64,000 nt of DNA from Streptomyces sp. FIT100 (GTDB lineage Bacteria > Actinomycetota > Actinomycetes > Streptomycetales > Streptomycetaceae). The translations under genes and the position numbers were made by a program. Positions 8,629-17,220 of the stretch are shown here, piece by piece. The notes below the pieces were generated by a model that did no database searches, was not told the DNA's origin, and saw nothing but the letters and a program-made list of their open reading frames with translations. Location: NCBI RefSeq assembly GCF_024584805.1, contig NZ_CP075715.1, forward strand, positions 5,448,526 to 5,512,525, read 5' to 3'. Every line of letters begins with the position of its first letter. The stretch's first letter is position 1.

Positions 8629-9422
8629 CGGGTGGCCCCCGGCGACGGCGGCGCATCCGGTGACGGGCCGGTGGCGGTCGGCGCGGGAGTGGCGGTGTCC
8701 GGCGTGGGGACGTCCGGGGTGGGGACGTCCGACGAAGGGGCGGCCGGGGGCGGCGCCGACGGCTTGACCCGGATGATCTCGTCGCGGGCGGGCAGCATCG
8801 CGTGCTGCTGGTCGTCCCAGGACCAGGCCGTCCGGTACTCGTACCCGGGGATGCCCGCCGAAACGGCCCGGATGATCAGGTCACGGCCGGCCAGCTCCAC
8901 ACGGACCACGGCGTCGGTGTCGGCCATGATCCGGGTGAGGCCGCCGTGCTCCGGCATGTAGACGCGGATCGCGGTCTGCTGTTCCGTCACGGTGACGCCG
9001 ACGATCAGCTCGTCCTTCCCGTCGCCGGTCAGATCGCGGTAGTACGGCTTCATCACCGGGCAGTCCGCCGGCTTCGAGGTGCAGTCGCGCAACTGCCGGA
9101 CCGTCTCCGGATGGAGCCCGTTCGGGCCGCCGACCTGGTCGGGGTGGGCGGTGATGTCGGCCTGGACGACGGCCACCGGGTCGAGCCTGTGGACATCGCC
9201 GTCGCCCAGGGCGATGCCGGGCACGCGCTGGGTGTCGCTCTCGCCGTAGTCGAAGGGCGGCGCGGAGATCGGCGGCAGCTCGGGCCACAGCCGCACCGGG
9301 CCGACGGCCGTCGGTGTCGCCCCCGCGGGCTCCAGGCTGCCCGCGTCCTGGCATCCGGTCAGCAACAGGGCGCCGGCAGTCGCCATGAGCGCTGCGCCGA
9401 TCGCGGTGCGGTACGGATTCAC
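8625..9422 (-). CDS. Secreted lipoprotein with FG-GAP-like calcium loop
   Basis: A 265-aa product from GTG 9422 with an AGGGAG ribosome site. The signal peptide ends in the lipobox LLTGC (Cys about residue 24), so the protein should be lipid-anchored outside the membrane. A DLTGDGKDELIVGV segment matches the calcium-binding loop of FG-GAP/VCBS repeats. The C-terminus is a Pro/Ala/Thr-rich tail with DVPTPDVPTPDTATP repeats. It is coupled to the histidine kinase downstream by an ATGA overlap, which suggests it modulates that sensor; this is inference by analogy with CseA-type lipoproteins. Confidence 0.8.
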   Translation of the reverse strand: MNPYRTAIGAALMATAGALLLTGCQDAGSLEPAGATPTAVGPVRLWPELPPISAPPFDYGESDTQRVPGIALGDGDVHRLDPVAVVQADITAHPDQVGGPNGLHPETVRQLRDCTSKPADCPVMKPYYRDLTGDGKDELIVGVTVTEQQTAIRVYMPEHGGLTRIMADTDAVVRVELAGRDLIIRAVSAGIPGYEYRTAWSWDDQQHAMLPARDEIIRVKPSAPPPAAPSSDVPTPDVPTPDTATPAPTATGPSPDAPPSPGATR

Positions 9423-9659
9423 GGGTGGTGCTCCCTGCTGATGCTGGCGGCTACGCCGTCTCGCGCGTCAGACGGGGCTCGGGCCGTTCGGGCTTTCCCT
9501 CCACCATATGCGGCGGGATGGGCGTGATGAGAGGGTCGAAAGTATCTGTCCGTTATTGCTGGCCTTCGTCGGCTGGGTAACAGTTCCCCATCGCAGTCTC
9601 CCCATCGCGTTCCTCCGCCGCCATGATCCCCCATGTGCCGGCCGCCCGGCTGCGGCCGC

Positions 9660-11621
9660 TCAGCCCTGGTCCGCCAGGGCCTGTCTGCACAGGGTCAGCA
9701 GCCGCTCGTCCCGTTCGATGTCGTGCGTGCCGGAACCGCCGTCCAGGACGTTGTGCCGGCGCGGGCGGGAGAGCTCCGCGCGCAGCAGCGGGGCGGCGGG
9801 AGAGGCCGCCGGGCCCATCCTGGCGAGGCACTCGGCGACCTCCACCCGCCCGTACCGGTTCTCCTCCCAGGCCGTGAGCAGCACCGGCAGGGCGTCCCCC
9901 GTCTCACCCGTGACCCGCCACAGCGCTATCGCCGCGTCCATCCGCAGCCAGCGCTCACGGGCGGCCAGCAGCCCGCGCAGGGCCGGCACCGCCGGCTTCG
10001 CGGGGGCGCCGAGGAAGCCGAGGGCGGTGGCCGCCGACCGGCGCTCGTCCGGCCCGTCCGCCGCGAGGAACCGCCGCAGCACCGGCAGGACGGCATCGGC
10101 GTCGCCCGCGACCGACCACAGCGCCCTGGCCGCCGCCGTCGCCACCGACGAGGACGGACTGCGCAGCAGTGCGCACAGCTCCGGGGCGGCCGGCAGCGCC
10201 GCAGGACCGAAGGCCGCGAGCGCCCGCAGCGCCGACTCGGTCACCCACTCACCGCCCCGCTGCGGAGCGCCCCGCAGCACCCGCAGCACCTCGGGCAGGG
10301 CCTCGGCGGCGCGCAGCGCGCCCAGCGCCCGCAGCAGCGGCCCCGCCCGGTCGAAGAGCTGGTCGTCGAGGCCGACCTCGCCGAGGCGGCGCCGCAGGAC
10401 CGGCGCGAGGGGCGCCGCCGACTGTCCCAGATACGGCACCGCGAACGCCGCCCCCCGCGGCGGCTCCGGCTCGGCCAGCGCCACCGCAAGCGCCGGCACC
10501 GCGCGCGGGTCGCCGAGCCTGGCCAGCGCGATCAGGGCACGGTCGTCCCGCGGTCCCGCGCCCGCACCGCTCGTGTCGATGCGCGCGGCGAGGGCGTCCG
10601 CCGCGGGCCGCGCCAGCCCGAAGAGGCTCTCCAGCAGACTCGCCGCAGCCGCCCGCAGCCGCGGCTCGGGATCGCCGAGCTGCGCCCCGACGGACCGCAC
10701 CAGCTCCTCGTAGGGCCCGCGCCAGGTCCGTATCAGTCCGTGGCACATCCACACGGCGTCCGTGCGCTGCGCCGGGTCGCCGTCGCTCAGCCGCGCCACG
10801 AGCAGCGCGACCCGCTCGTCGACCCGGTCGCCGAGCGCCGAGTGGAGGGTGCGCAGCAGATCGTCCGTCCCGCGGCCGTGGCCCGGGCCTCCCGGCCCGT
10901 CCGCCTCGCGGAGCAGCGCGGGCACCGTCGCCGCGATGCCCTTCGGCAGCGCGTCCGGCGCGCAGCGGGCGAGCTGGGCGAGCGCGGCCAGCCGCAGTCC
11001 CGCCGGGTGGTCCGGGGCCAGCAGGCCGCTGAGCCACTGCGCCGCCTCCGCCCGCAGCGCGGCATGGCGCAGGGCGATCCGGCCGACCGCCTCGACGAGC
11101 GCGAGCCGCACCTCCGCGTCCTGCTCGGCCGCCAGCCGGCCCCGCAGCAGCGCCAGCACCCGAGCCGGCTCCCCGTGCAGCACCGCCAGCGCGCACGGCA
11201 CGGCCAGCCGTACCCCCGGGTCGTCGTCCGAGAGGAGCCCGGTGAACACATCGGCGCCGGCGGCGACGGCGGACGCCGCCATCGCGTAGTTGGCCGCTTC
11301 CTCGAACTCCTCCTCGTCCGGGCCGGGTTCGTCGTCCCCGTCCAGCTCGATGCCTCCGATGCTGGTCAGCAACTCCACGACGGCGCCCCGGTCCTGGACC
11401 TCCGGGGAGGCGACGAGCTCCAGCAGGAAAGGTATGCAGGCGAGCGTCGAGTCGTACACGTCGCCCTGGTGGTGCACCGCGGCGTACATACCGTCGAGCG
11501 CGGCCTCGCGCTCCACCGGATCGGGCGACGCCAGCCCGCGCAGCAGCCCCGGGACATCGTCCGCGGGGCCGTACGCATGGCCCAGCGACGCCCAGTCGAC
11601 CTCGTCGATCCCCGTGAACAC
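9660..11621 (-). CDS. HEAT-repeat protein
   Basis: A 653-aa, alanine- and leucine-rich all-helical protein made of many 30-40 residue HEAT-like units, for example VRLALVEAVGRIALRHAA, LRAAAASLLESLFG, ALRALAAFGPAALPAAPEL and RRSAATALGFLGAPAKPAV. It should be a scaffold or interaction solenoid in the cytosol with no enzymatic motif. GTG 11621 is chosen because GGGAGGGA lies five to seven bases upstream; the frame extends seven codons further to a TTG. The gene stands alone, and the 237 bp downstream (9423-9659) hold only the promoter region of the lipoprotein gene. Confidence 0.8.
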   Translation of the reverse strand: MFTGIDEVDWASLGHAYGPADDVPGLLRGLASPDPVEREAALDGMYAAVHHQGDVYDSTLACIPFLLELVASPEVQDRGAVVELLTSIGGIELDGDDEPGPDEEEFEEAANYAMAASAVAAGADVFTGLLSDDDPGVRLAVPCALAVLHGEPARVLALLRGRLAAEQDAEVRLALVEAVGRIALRHAALRAEAAQWLSGLLAPDHPAGLRLAALAQLARCAPDALPKGIAATVPALLREADGPGGPGHGRGTDDLLRTLHSALGDRVDERVALLVARLSDGDPAQRTDAVWMCHGLIRTWRGPYEELVRSVGAQLGDPEPRLRAAAASLLESLFGLARPAADALAARIDTSGAGAGPRDDRALIALARLGDPRAVPALAVALAEPEPPRGAAFAVPYLGQSAAPLAPVLRRRLGEVGLDDQLFDRAGPLLRALGALRAAEALPEVLRVLRGAPQRGGEWVTESALRALAAFGPAALPAAPELCALLRSPSSSVATAAARALWSVAGDADAVLPVLRRFLAADGPDERRSAATALGFLGAPAKPAVPALRGLLAARERWLRMDAAIALWRVTGETGDALPVLLTAWEENRYGRVEVAECLARMGPAASPAAPLLRAELSRPRRHNVLDGGSGTHDIERDERLLTLCRQALADQG

Positions 11622-11796
11622 GCCGTTCCCTCCCACCCGCAAGGCACCACCTGAGAGTGTGCACCAGGACTACGACAACGACGCCCGCGAAATCCGGCAT
11701 GTGTCACCGGTGTTCGGGTCCCCCGTCCGGGATATTGCCCCGCCCGCCCGCCGACTGGTCCCATGGAGTGCGGGCCGGAGCGCGGGGGTGACGGAC

Positions 11797-12603
11797 ATGA
11801 GCGGACTGCGTGTCACACCGGTGGCGAGACACGGGCGTTCGCGCCTGTACGTGAGCCTCCCGAGCGGGCTGAACGCCGCCTGGTACGACCGCGAGACCAA
11901 CCGGGTCAGCCTCGTGCTCACCGAGCTCCGCGAGGAGGTGCTCGCCGCCCTCGCCCCCTATCTGACCGGTGACATCACGGTCGGCCCGCCGCCCGTGCCG
12001 ACCGCCGAGGAGCTCGCGAGGCTCTCCCTCCACCCCGACGACGATCTGGCGCCCAACCGCCCCGGGGAGGCCCTCCACCTCGCCCTGGACGGGGCGGCGT
12101 CGCCCGGGCGGCGGCCGCTGCGGACGGATCCCCGGCTGACCGAACTCGCCGCGCAGCAGCGGGTCGGCGCCGAGCTCGACCGGCTGGAGAACGCCGGCTG
12201 GCGGGTCCTCCACTCCGTGCCGCTGCCCGGCGCCGACCGCATCGACCATCTGGCGATCGGCCCGGCCGGCGTGCTCGCGGTCCGCACCCTCGCCGCCCGC
12301 GGCCGCCGCGTCCGGGTCGAGGGGGTGCTGGTCCGCACCGGCCGGGCCGAGCCGCGGCCCGAGCTGCGCCGGACCCGCGGTGCGGCCCAGCGGGCCTCGC
12401 TCGCGCTGGCCGCCGCCGTCCGCCCGGTGCTCGCCGTGGCAGGGGCGGCACGGCTCGATGTGCCGCCCCTGCCACGGGATGTGCGGATCGTCGCGGACAC
12501 CGAGGTGGCGGGGCTCGCCCGGCTCGCCGGTGTCCTGAAGCCGGCGGACGTCGAGTCGCTGTACGGGCGCGCCCGCGACCGCAGGACCTGGCTGCGCGCC
12601 TGA
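11797..12603 (+). CDS. NERD (nuclease-related) domain protein
   Basis: A 268-aa protein starting at ATG 11797 (an in-frame GTG lies nine bases upstream). The C-terminal half carries the NERD core: QQRVGAELDRLENAGWRVLH, then DRIDHLAIGPAGVLAVRT. In NERD proteins the strand after GPAGV normally ends in an acidic residue plus lysine of a PD-(D/E)XK-like site. Here it reads AVRTLAARG, so the lysine is not in its usual place and nuclease activity is doubtful. The first 110 residues are a separate streptomycete domain I do not recognise. It converges with the NTF2-like gene. Confidence 0.7.
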   Translation: MSGLRVTPVARHGRSRLYVSLPSGLNAAWYDRETNRVSLVLTELREEVLAALAPYLTGDITVGPPPVPTAEELARLSLHPDDDLAPNRPGEALHLALDGAASPGRRPLRTDPRLTELAAQQRVGAELDRLENAGWRVLHSVPLPGADRIDHLAIGPAGVLAVRTLAARGRRVRVEGVLVRTGRAEPRPELRRTRGAAQRASLALAAAVRPVLAVAGAARLDVPPLPRDVRIVADTEVAGLARLAGVLKPADVESLYGRARDRRTWLRA

Positions 12604-12617
12604 GCCGCGAGAGGCCC

Positions 12618-13055
12618 TCAGCCCAGGTTGTCGCCCCAGCCGCCCTGGAGCATCGTCTGGAACGCCCACACCCCGTCCCGCTTGATCAGGATGTCGGCGT
12701 ACCGCAGCCGCTGCGTGGTGTCGCCCATGGTCATGAGCGAGTCCGTGAAGACCACGGCCATCGCCGGGCCGAGGAAGACGGGGGTGCGGGTCGACTCGAA
12801 CGCGATGGCGTCGGAGCCGTCGCCCATCACCTGGGTCATGGTGGCGACGAACCGCGCGCGGTCCCACTGGGCCGAGGCCCCGTTGCCCGCGGAGTCGTCG
12901 CTCACCAGGTTGAGCGGGAAGACCGCCATGTCGGCCATCCGCTCGATGTCGCGGCGGGCGCCGGCCGCGTCGTACTCCGCGAACCACGCCTGGATGCTCG
13001 CGAGCTCGCCGGGGGTCGGGGTGTAGCCGGTGTCGGGCAGTCGGGGAACGGGCAC
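12618..13055 (-). CDS. SnoaL/NTF2-like protein
   Basis: A 145-aa protein from GTG 13055 with a good AGGAGAG site. The pattern of a long first helix (ASIQAWFAEYDAAGARRDIERMADM), beta strands and the closing ADILIKRDGVWAFQTMLQGGWGDNLG fits the NTF2-like/DUF4440 cone fold. Members of this superfamily are small enzymes or binding proteins; no activity can be assigned here. Its leader contains two operator-like repeats (13065-13129), so it is probably under tight transcriptional control. Confidence 0.75.
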   Translation of the reverse strand: MPVPRLPDTGYTPTPGELASIQAWFAEYDAAGARRDIERMADMAVFPLNLVSDDSAGNGASAQWDRARFVATMTQVMGDGSDAIAFESTRTPVFLGPAMAVVFTDSLMTMGDTTQRLRYADILIKRDGVWAFQTMLQGGWGDNLG

Positions 13056-13064
13056 ACTCTCTCC

Positions 13065-13129
13065 TGATCAAACTTGACTACTGGGCTGTGGAGAGGAGTG
13101 CCCGCACTCCAGCTAGTCAAACTTGATTA
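13065..13129. promoter_or_regulatory. Pair of near-palindromic repeats, likely operators
   Basis: TGATCAAACTTGACTA at 13065-13080 and TAGTCAAACTTGATTA at 13114-13129 share the core TCAAACTTGA, which is itself a near-palindrome. The two 16-mers match in inverted orientation at 13 of 16 positions. The first lies against the ribosome-binding site of the NTF2-like gene. The second overlaps the last codons of the ligase gene. Spacing is about 49 bp centre to centre. The form suits a dimeric winged-helix (MarR-like) repressor, but no such gene is nearby. Confidence 0.55.
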
Positions 13130-14043
13130 ATCAGGTCGTCGCGCAGTCGCAGGACCGTCACCACCGAGTGCCGCGTCGTCCCCCGCTCCACCTCCGCGAC
13201 CAGCCCCGGGGCCACCCCGCGGTACGGCACCTCGCCCACCCCGATCGCCATCGCCACGCCATCGGCCGCCCCGGTCCCGCGGCCGGCCAGGGTGGTCGCC
13301 GCGTGGCTGCGCAGCGCGGGCGGCAGCGGGCTCGACACCACCGGTGTGTCGTCGTCGGGCAGTACCAGCACCAGCGCGGCGGGCCGGTCGGCGGGTCCGG
13401 TGAAGCCGACCACCGCCGCGTCCCGGACGTGTGTGTGCCGCAGCTTGCGCCAGTCCCGCGCACCCGGCCGGTACGGCCCGCCGAGCCGCTTGATCACCAG
13501 CCCTTCGACACCGGTGGCGGTGAGCGTCTCGTACCAGGTGGCCGCGAGCTCGGCGTCCGTGGTCATCGGGACCGGCTGGAGCGGCGGCCCGAGCGGGCCG
13601 ACCAGTGCCACAAGCCGTTCCCTGCGGCGCTCGTACGGCGCGGAGCGCAGGTCCCGGCCGCCCTCCGCGAGCAGGTCGAAGGCGGCGTACGAGGCGGGCA
13701 GTCGGCTTGCGAGGAGCGCGGCCCGCGACACCGTGGCCGCCGCCCGGCGCTGGACCGCCGCGAAGTCGATCCGACCGCCGGTCCACACGACCACCTCCCC
13801 GTCGAGCACCGTGCCGTCCGGCAGTGCGAGCGCCGCGGCCGCCAGATCGGGGAAGGCGGCGGTGACGATCCGCCCCGAGCGGGCCTGGAGCACGGCCGTG
13901 CCGTCCAGCGTGAAGACCAGGAGCCGATGGCCGTCGAACTTCGGTTCGTACGCGAGCCCCGCCCCGCGCGGCAGCGCCGCCACCGGTTCGGCGAGCGCCA
14001 CCTTCAGCGGCGGCCGCAGCACGCTCCCGGCCCGGGCGGTCAA
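13117..14043 (-). CDS. ATP-dependent DNA ligase (LigD ligase domain as separate gene)
   Basis: A 308-aa ligase. The adenylation motif KFDGHR (AYEPKFDGHRLLVF, about residue 34) holds the nucleophilic lysine. Later nucleotidyltransferase motifs are visible as DGEVVVW, AFDLLAEGGRDL, EGLVIKRL and DWRKLRH, followed by an OB-fold region. It seals breaks in non-homologous end joining together with Ku and the polymerase gene just upstream (16-bp gap, same strand). The TTG start is the only one that keeps the complete N-terminus; a GTG seven codons in is the alternative. Confidence 0.87.
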   Translation of the reverse strand: MTARAGSVLRPPLKVALAEPVAALPRGAGLAYEPKFDGHRLLVFTLDGTAVLQARSGRIVTAAFPDLAAAALALPDGTVLDGEVVVWTGGRIDFAAVQRRAAATVSRAALLASRLPASYAAFDLLAEGGRDLRSAPYERRRERLVALVGPLGPPLQPVPMTTDAELAATWYETLTATGVEGLVIKRLGGPYRPGARDWRKLRHTHVRDAAVVGFTGPADRPAALVLVLPDDDTPVVSSPLPPALRSHAATTLAGRGTGAADGVAMAIGVGEVPYRGVAPGLVAEVERGTTRHSVVTVLRLRDDLINQV

Positions 14044-14059
14044 GGCGGCCCACCCGCGC

Positions 14060-14944
14060 TCACGGCAGGCTCCCCGCGTGCGCGGGGTCGAGGAGCGGCG
14101 CCAGCAGGTCCCCGTACCGCTCCAGCCGCCCGGCGATGGCGTCGTGGCGGAAGACCAGCGCGGCGGGGGAGTCGCATCCCCCGACCTCCTCCCAGGTCAC
14201 GGGCGCGGAGACGGTCGGCTCGGTCCTGGCGCGCAGGGTGTAGGGGGTTGCGGTGGTCTTGGCCGCGGCGTTCTGGCTGTGGTCGACGAAGACCTTCCCC
14301 GGGCGCAGCGCCCGGGTCATCCGGTGGACGACCAGCCCCCCGAGCTCCGCCTCGGCCTCGACGGCGAGCCCCTTCGCGTACGCCGACACCTCGGGCGAGG
14401 GCCTCGGCTCCAGCGGCACCAGCAGATGCAGCCCCTTGGAGCCGGAGGTCTTCGCGTACGCCTCCAGCCCGTCGGCGGCGAGCCGCTCGCGCAGCCACAG
14501 CGCCACCTCGCAGCACTCGACGACGGTGGCGGGCGCGCCGGGGTCGAGGTCGAGGACCAGCCGGTCGGCCACGGCCGGTGCGTCCACCCGCCACTGCGGG
14601 GTGTGGAACTCCACGACCAGGTTCGCCGCCCACATCAGGGACGGCAGGTCCTGCACGACGACCTGTTCCCCGGTCTCCCGGGAGGAGCGCGGCACCTCGG
14701 AGACCTGCACCCAGTCGGGCGTGCCCGGCGGAGGGTTCTTGGTGAAGAACAGCTGGCCGTCGGGGCCGTCCGGATAGCGGAGGAAGGAGAGCGGGCGGTC
14801 GCGGAGCTGGGCCAGGAGGGGCTCCGCGGTGAGGGCGTAGTAGTGCAGCACTTCGCCTTTGGTGGTGCCGGTCGCGGGGTAGAGGACCTTTTCCAGGTTG
14901 CTGAGCGACAGGCGCCGCCCCTCCACCTCTGTGATGGGCGTCAT
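14060..14944 (-). CDS. LigD-type primase-polymerase for NHEJ
   Basis: A 294-aa archaeo-eukaryotic-primase-type polymerase domain. It shows NLEKVLYPATGTTKGEVLHY at the N-terminus, the catalytic acidic pair in LVLDLDPGAPA (about residue 133), the TSGSKGLHLLVPL histidine motif and the VFVDHSQNAAAKTT motif. It fills gaps at broken DNA ends before ligation. It has no fused ligase or phosphoesterase domain; the ligase is the next gene. The ATG lies 50 bp from the divergent ku start, so one short region drives both sides. Confidence 0.92.
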   Translation of the reverse strand: MTPITEVEGRRLSLSNLEKVLYPATGTTKGEVLHYYALTAEPLLAQLRDRPLSFLRYPDGPDGQLFFTKNPPPGTPDWVQVSEVPRSSRETGEQVVVQDLPSLMWAANLVVEFHTPQWRVDAPAVADRLVLDLDPGAPATVVECCEVALWLRERLAADGLEAYAKTSGSKGLHLLVPLEPRPSPEVSAYAKGLAVEAEAELGGLVVHRMTRALRPGKVFVDHSQNAAAKTTATPYTLRARTEPTVSAPVTWEEVGGCDSPAALVFRHDAIAGRLERYGDLLAPLLDPAHAGSLP

Positions 14945-14994
14945 ACGATGAGAATCCCATGAATCGTCTCTTAGTCGGATGAAAGGGATGAAAC

Positions 14995-16044
14995 GTGCGA
15001 TCCATCTGGAACGGCGCGATCTCCTTCGGCTTGGTCAGCATCCCGATCAAGCTCGTGAACGCCACCGAGAGCCGCTCGGTCTCCTTCCGGCAGATCCATG
15101 CCGCGGACGGCGGCCGCATCCGCTACCGCAAGGTCTGCGAGCTGGACGACCAGGAGGTCGCCGCGGCGGAGATCGGCAAGGCGTACGAGGACGCGGACGG
15201 CACGCTGATCCCGATCACCGACGAGGACCTCGCTTCGCTGCCGCTGCCCACGGCGAAGACGATCGAGATCGTCGCGTTCGTCCCGGCCGCGGAGATCGAT
15301 CCGCTCCAGATGGACGCGGCGTACTACCTCTCCGCGAACGGCGTGCCCGCCGCCAAGCCGTACACGCTGCTGCGCGAGGCGCTCAAACGGAGCAAGAAGG
15401 TGGCAGTGGCGAAATACGCGCTGAGGGGGCGGGAGCGGCTCGGAATGCTGCGCGTCGTCGACGACGTCATCGCCATGCACGGGCTCCTCTGGCCCGACGA
15501 GATCCGCCGGCCCGAGGGCGTCGCCCCGGAGACCGACGTCACCATCCGCGACGCCGAACTCGACCTGGCGGACGCCCTCATGGACACCCTCGGCCGCGTC
15601 GACCTCGACACACTCCACGACGACTACCGCGCCGCCGTCGAAGAGCTCATCGCCGCCAAGGCCGAAGGCGTCGAACCCTCCCCGGAGCGCGCCCCCGCGG
15701 CGGCCGGCGGCAAGGTCATCGACCTGATGGCCGCGCTGGAGAGCAGCGTCAAGGCGGCGAAGGAGGCCCGCGGCGCCGAGGGCGAGGAGGTGGCCCGCGC
15801 CGCGGAGACGGCGGAGGCGGCGGAGACCGCGGAGGTCACGGAGCTCAAGCCGCGCAAACGCGCGGCGAAGAAGACGACGGCGAAGGCGGTGCCGAAGGAA
15901 ACGGGCACCAAGAAGTCGACAGCGGCGACGACAGCGGCGACGAAGAAGACGGCCGCGAAGAAGACGGCCGCAACGGCGAAGTCGACCACGAAGAAGGCGG
16001 CGCCGGCCAAGAAGACCACGCCCCGCAAACGGGCCTCCGCTTAG
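14995..16044 (+). CDS. ku: Ku DNA-end-binding protein
   Basis: A 349-aa bacterial Ku. The ring-forming core runs from IWNGAISFGLVSIPIKLVNA to about residue 255 (LMAALESSVKAAKEA). The long C-terminal tail of KKTTAK/TKKTAAKK-type repeats is lysine- and alanine-rich, as in other actinobacterial Ku proteins, where it contacts DNA. It binds double-strand ends and recruits LigD. GTG 14995 is preceded by AAAGGGA. The TAG stop (16042-16044) consists of the TA target site plus the first G of a MITE-like element, so the original stop may have been different. Confidence 0.95.
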   Translation: MRSIWNGAISFGLVSIPIKLVNATESRSVSFRQIHAADGGRIRYRKVCELDDQEVAAAEIGKAYEDADGTLIPITDEDLASLPLPTAKTIEIVAFVPAAEIDPLQMDAAYYLSANGVPAAKPYTLLREALKRSKKVAVAKYALRGRERLGMLRVVDDVIAMHGLLWPDEIRRPEGVAPETDVTIRDAELDLADALMDTLGRVDLDTLHDDYRAAVEELIAAKAEGVEPSPERAPAAAGGKVIDLMAALESSVKAAKEARGAEGEEVARAAETAEAAETAEVTELKPRKRAAKKTTAKAVPKETGTKKSTAATTAATKKTAAKKTAATAKSTTKKAAPAKKTTPRKRASA

Positions 16045-16236
16045 GGGGTGTCCGGTGGGTCATGCTGGGCTCGCGACGCCCTGCGGCTCCGTCTCCCGCG
16101 TTGTTGTCGATCGCCGACTCCCCCGTAGCCCTCCGGGCACGGGTGGGATCCCCCACCGCGTTTCTCTCTCCTCCGCCTTGGATCCGAAGCCGCTGGACGC
16201 CGCTCGCTGATCCAGCCTGATGCACCGGACACCCCC
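16044..16236. mobile_element. 193-bp MITE-like element with 14-bp terminal inverted repeats
   Basis: The left end GGGGGTGTCCGGTG (16044-16057) is repeated exactly in inverted orientation at the right end (16223-16236), and TA flanks both ends (16042-16043 and 16237-16238). No open frame encodes a transposase, so it should be mobilised in trans by an IS whose ends match; TA duplication fits IS630/Tc-mariner or some IS5-type elements. It sits exactly between the convergent ku and ATP-grasp genes. Both their TAG stops use TA plus the first G of the element. Confidence 0.75.
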
Positions 16237-17156
16237 TAGCCCAAAGCCGATCGCATCGAGTCCGCGAACGCCCCTGAGAACCTCTCCCGGGTCTCCTCGT
16301 CGACGAGATCGAGGGAGAGGTAGGGGTTCAGGTCCTCCAGCTCGACCAGCAGCAGCCGCCCGTCCTCGTCGCGGCACGCGTCGACCCGCTGGATCCCGTA
16401 GGCGAGCCCGTTCCAGTCCACGAAGGACCGGGCGAACTCCAGATCACCCGGACCGGGCTCGTAGCGCTCCAGCTCCCAGCGCCGCTCGGGCCGGGGTGCG
16501 TACAGCGCGTACTGGAAGTCGCGGTCGACGAAGTAGAACGAGACCTCGTACCGGAACCGCACGCGCGGCTGCACGAGCACCCCGCCCGCACCCGCTCCGC
16601 CCCACTCCGCCCCGCCCGCACCCGCTCCGCCGAACTCCACCCCGGCCAGCGCCTCCGCGCCGACGAATTCGAGCCCGAGGGAGTCGGCGCCGAGCAGCGG
16701 CTTCACGACGTACTCGGCCGACGCGGGCAGCCGCCCGAGGTCGGCCGCGCGGTCGACGGTCGGGATCACCGGGTACCCGGCGGCGTACAGCTCCGGCAGA
16801 TAGCCCTTGCCGGCCATGTCGCCCTTGCCGGTCAGCGGGTTGTAGACCCGCACCCCCTCGGCCCGGGCCCGGGCACGGAACGCGTCGTACGCCTCCTGGT
16901 AGTGCAGGACGGGACCGCTGTTGCGCACCACGACCAGGTCGTACGCGCCCATCAGCGCCTCGGCGTCCCGCGGATGGCACAGCGCCAGCGGGAACTCCTC
17001 GCGCAGCCGGGCGGTCAGCCGGATGTCCTCGTCGCAGTACCGCCGCTCGCGCGCCGGATACGCCAGATCCGTCACGTACAGGATCCGCTCGGACCCCTGC
17101 CCCTTGGCCACGCCCGCTCCCACCCTCCGCACCGAACCGCTGCTCGTATCCGCCAT
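16236..17156 (-). CDS. ATP-grasp-fold protein
   Basis: A 306-aa protein. The central region YVVKPLLGADSLGLEFVG and the C-terminal ELEDLNPYLSLDLVDEE look like the nucleotide-binding lysine and metal-binding ED..N motifs of ATP-grasp ligases. The substrate is unknown. An in-frame 30-bp repeat (16581-16600 and 16611-16630) gives two GGAGAGG units in the middle of the domain, probably a species-specific loop expansion. ATG 17156 is one of two adjacent ATGs; a GTG lies five codons upstream. The TAG stop uses the first base of the neighbouring MITE-like element. Confidence 0.7.
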   Translation of the reverse strand: MADTSSGSVRRVGAGVAKGQGSERILYVTDLAYPARERRYCDEDIRLTARLREEFPLALCHPRDAEALMGAYDLVVVRNSGPVLHYQEAYDAFRARARAEGVRVYNPLTGKGDMAGKGYLPELYAAGYPVIPTVDRAADLGRLPASAEYVVKPLLGADSLGLEFVGAEALAGVEFGGAGAGGAEWGGAGAGGVLVQPRVRFRYEVSFYFVDRDFQYALYAPRPERRWELERYEPGPGDLEFARSFVDWNGLAYGIQRVDACRDEDGRLLLVELEDLNPYLSLDLVDEETRERFSGAFADSMRSALG

Positions 17157-17220
17157 CATCCCCCGGGCCACAATGAGCCCGACAGCACCACCCTGCCCAC
17201 CCACCGCGAGGATGGCCGAC

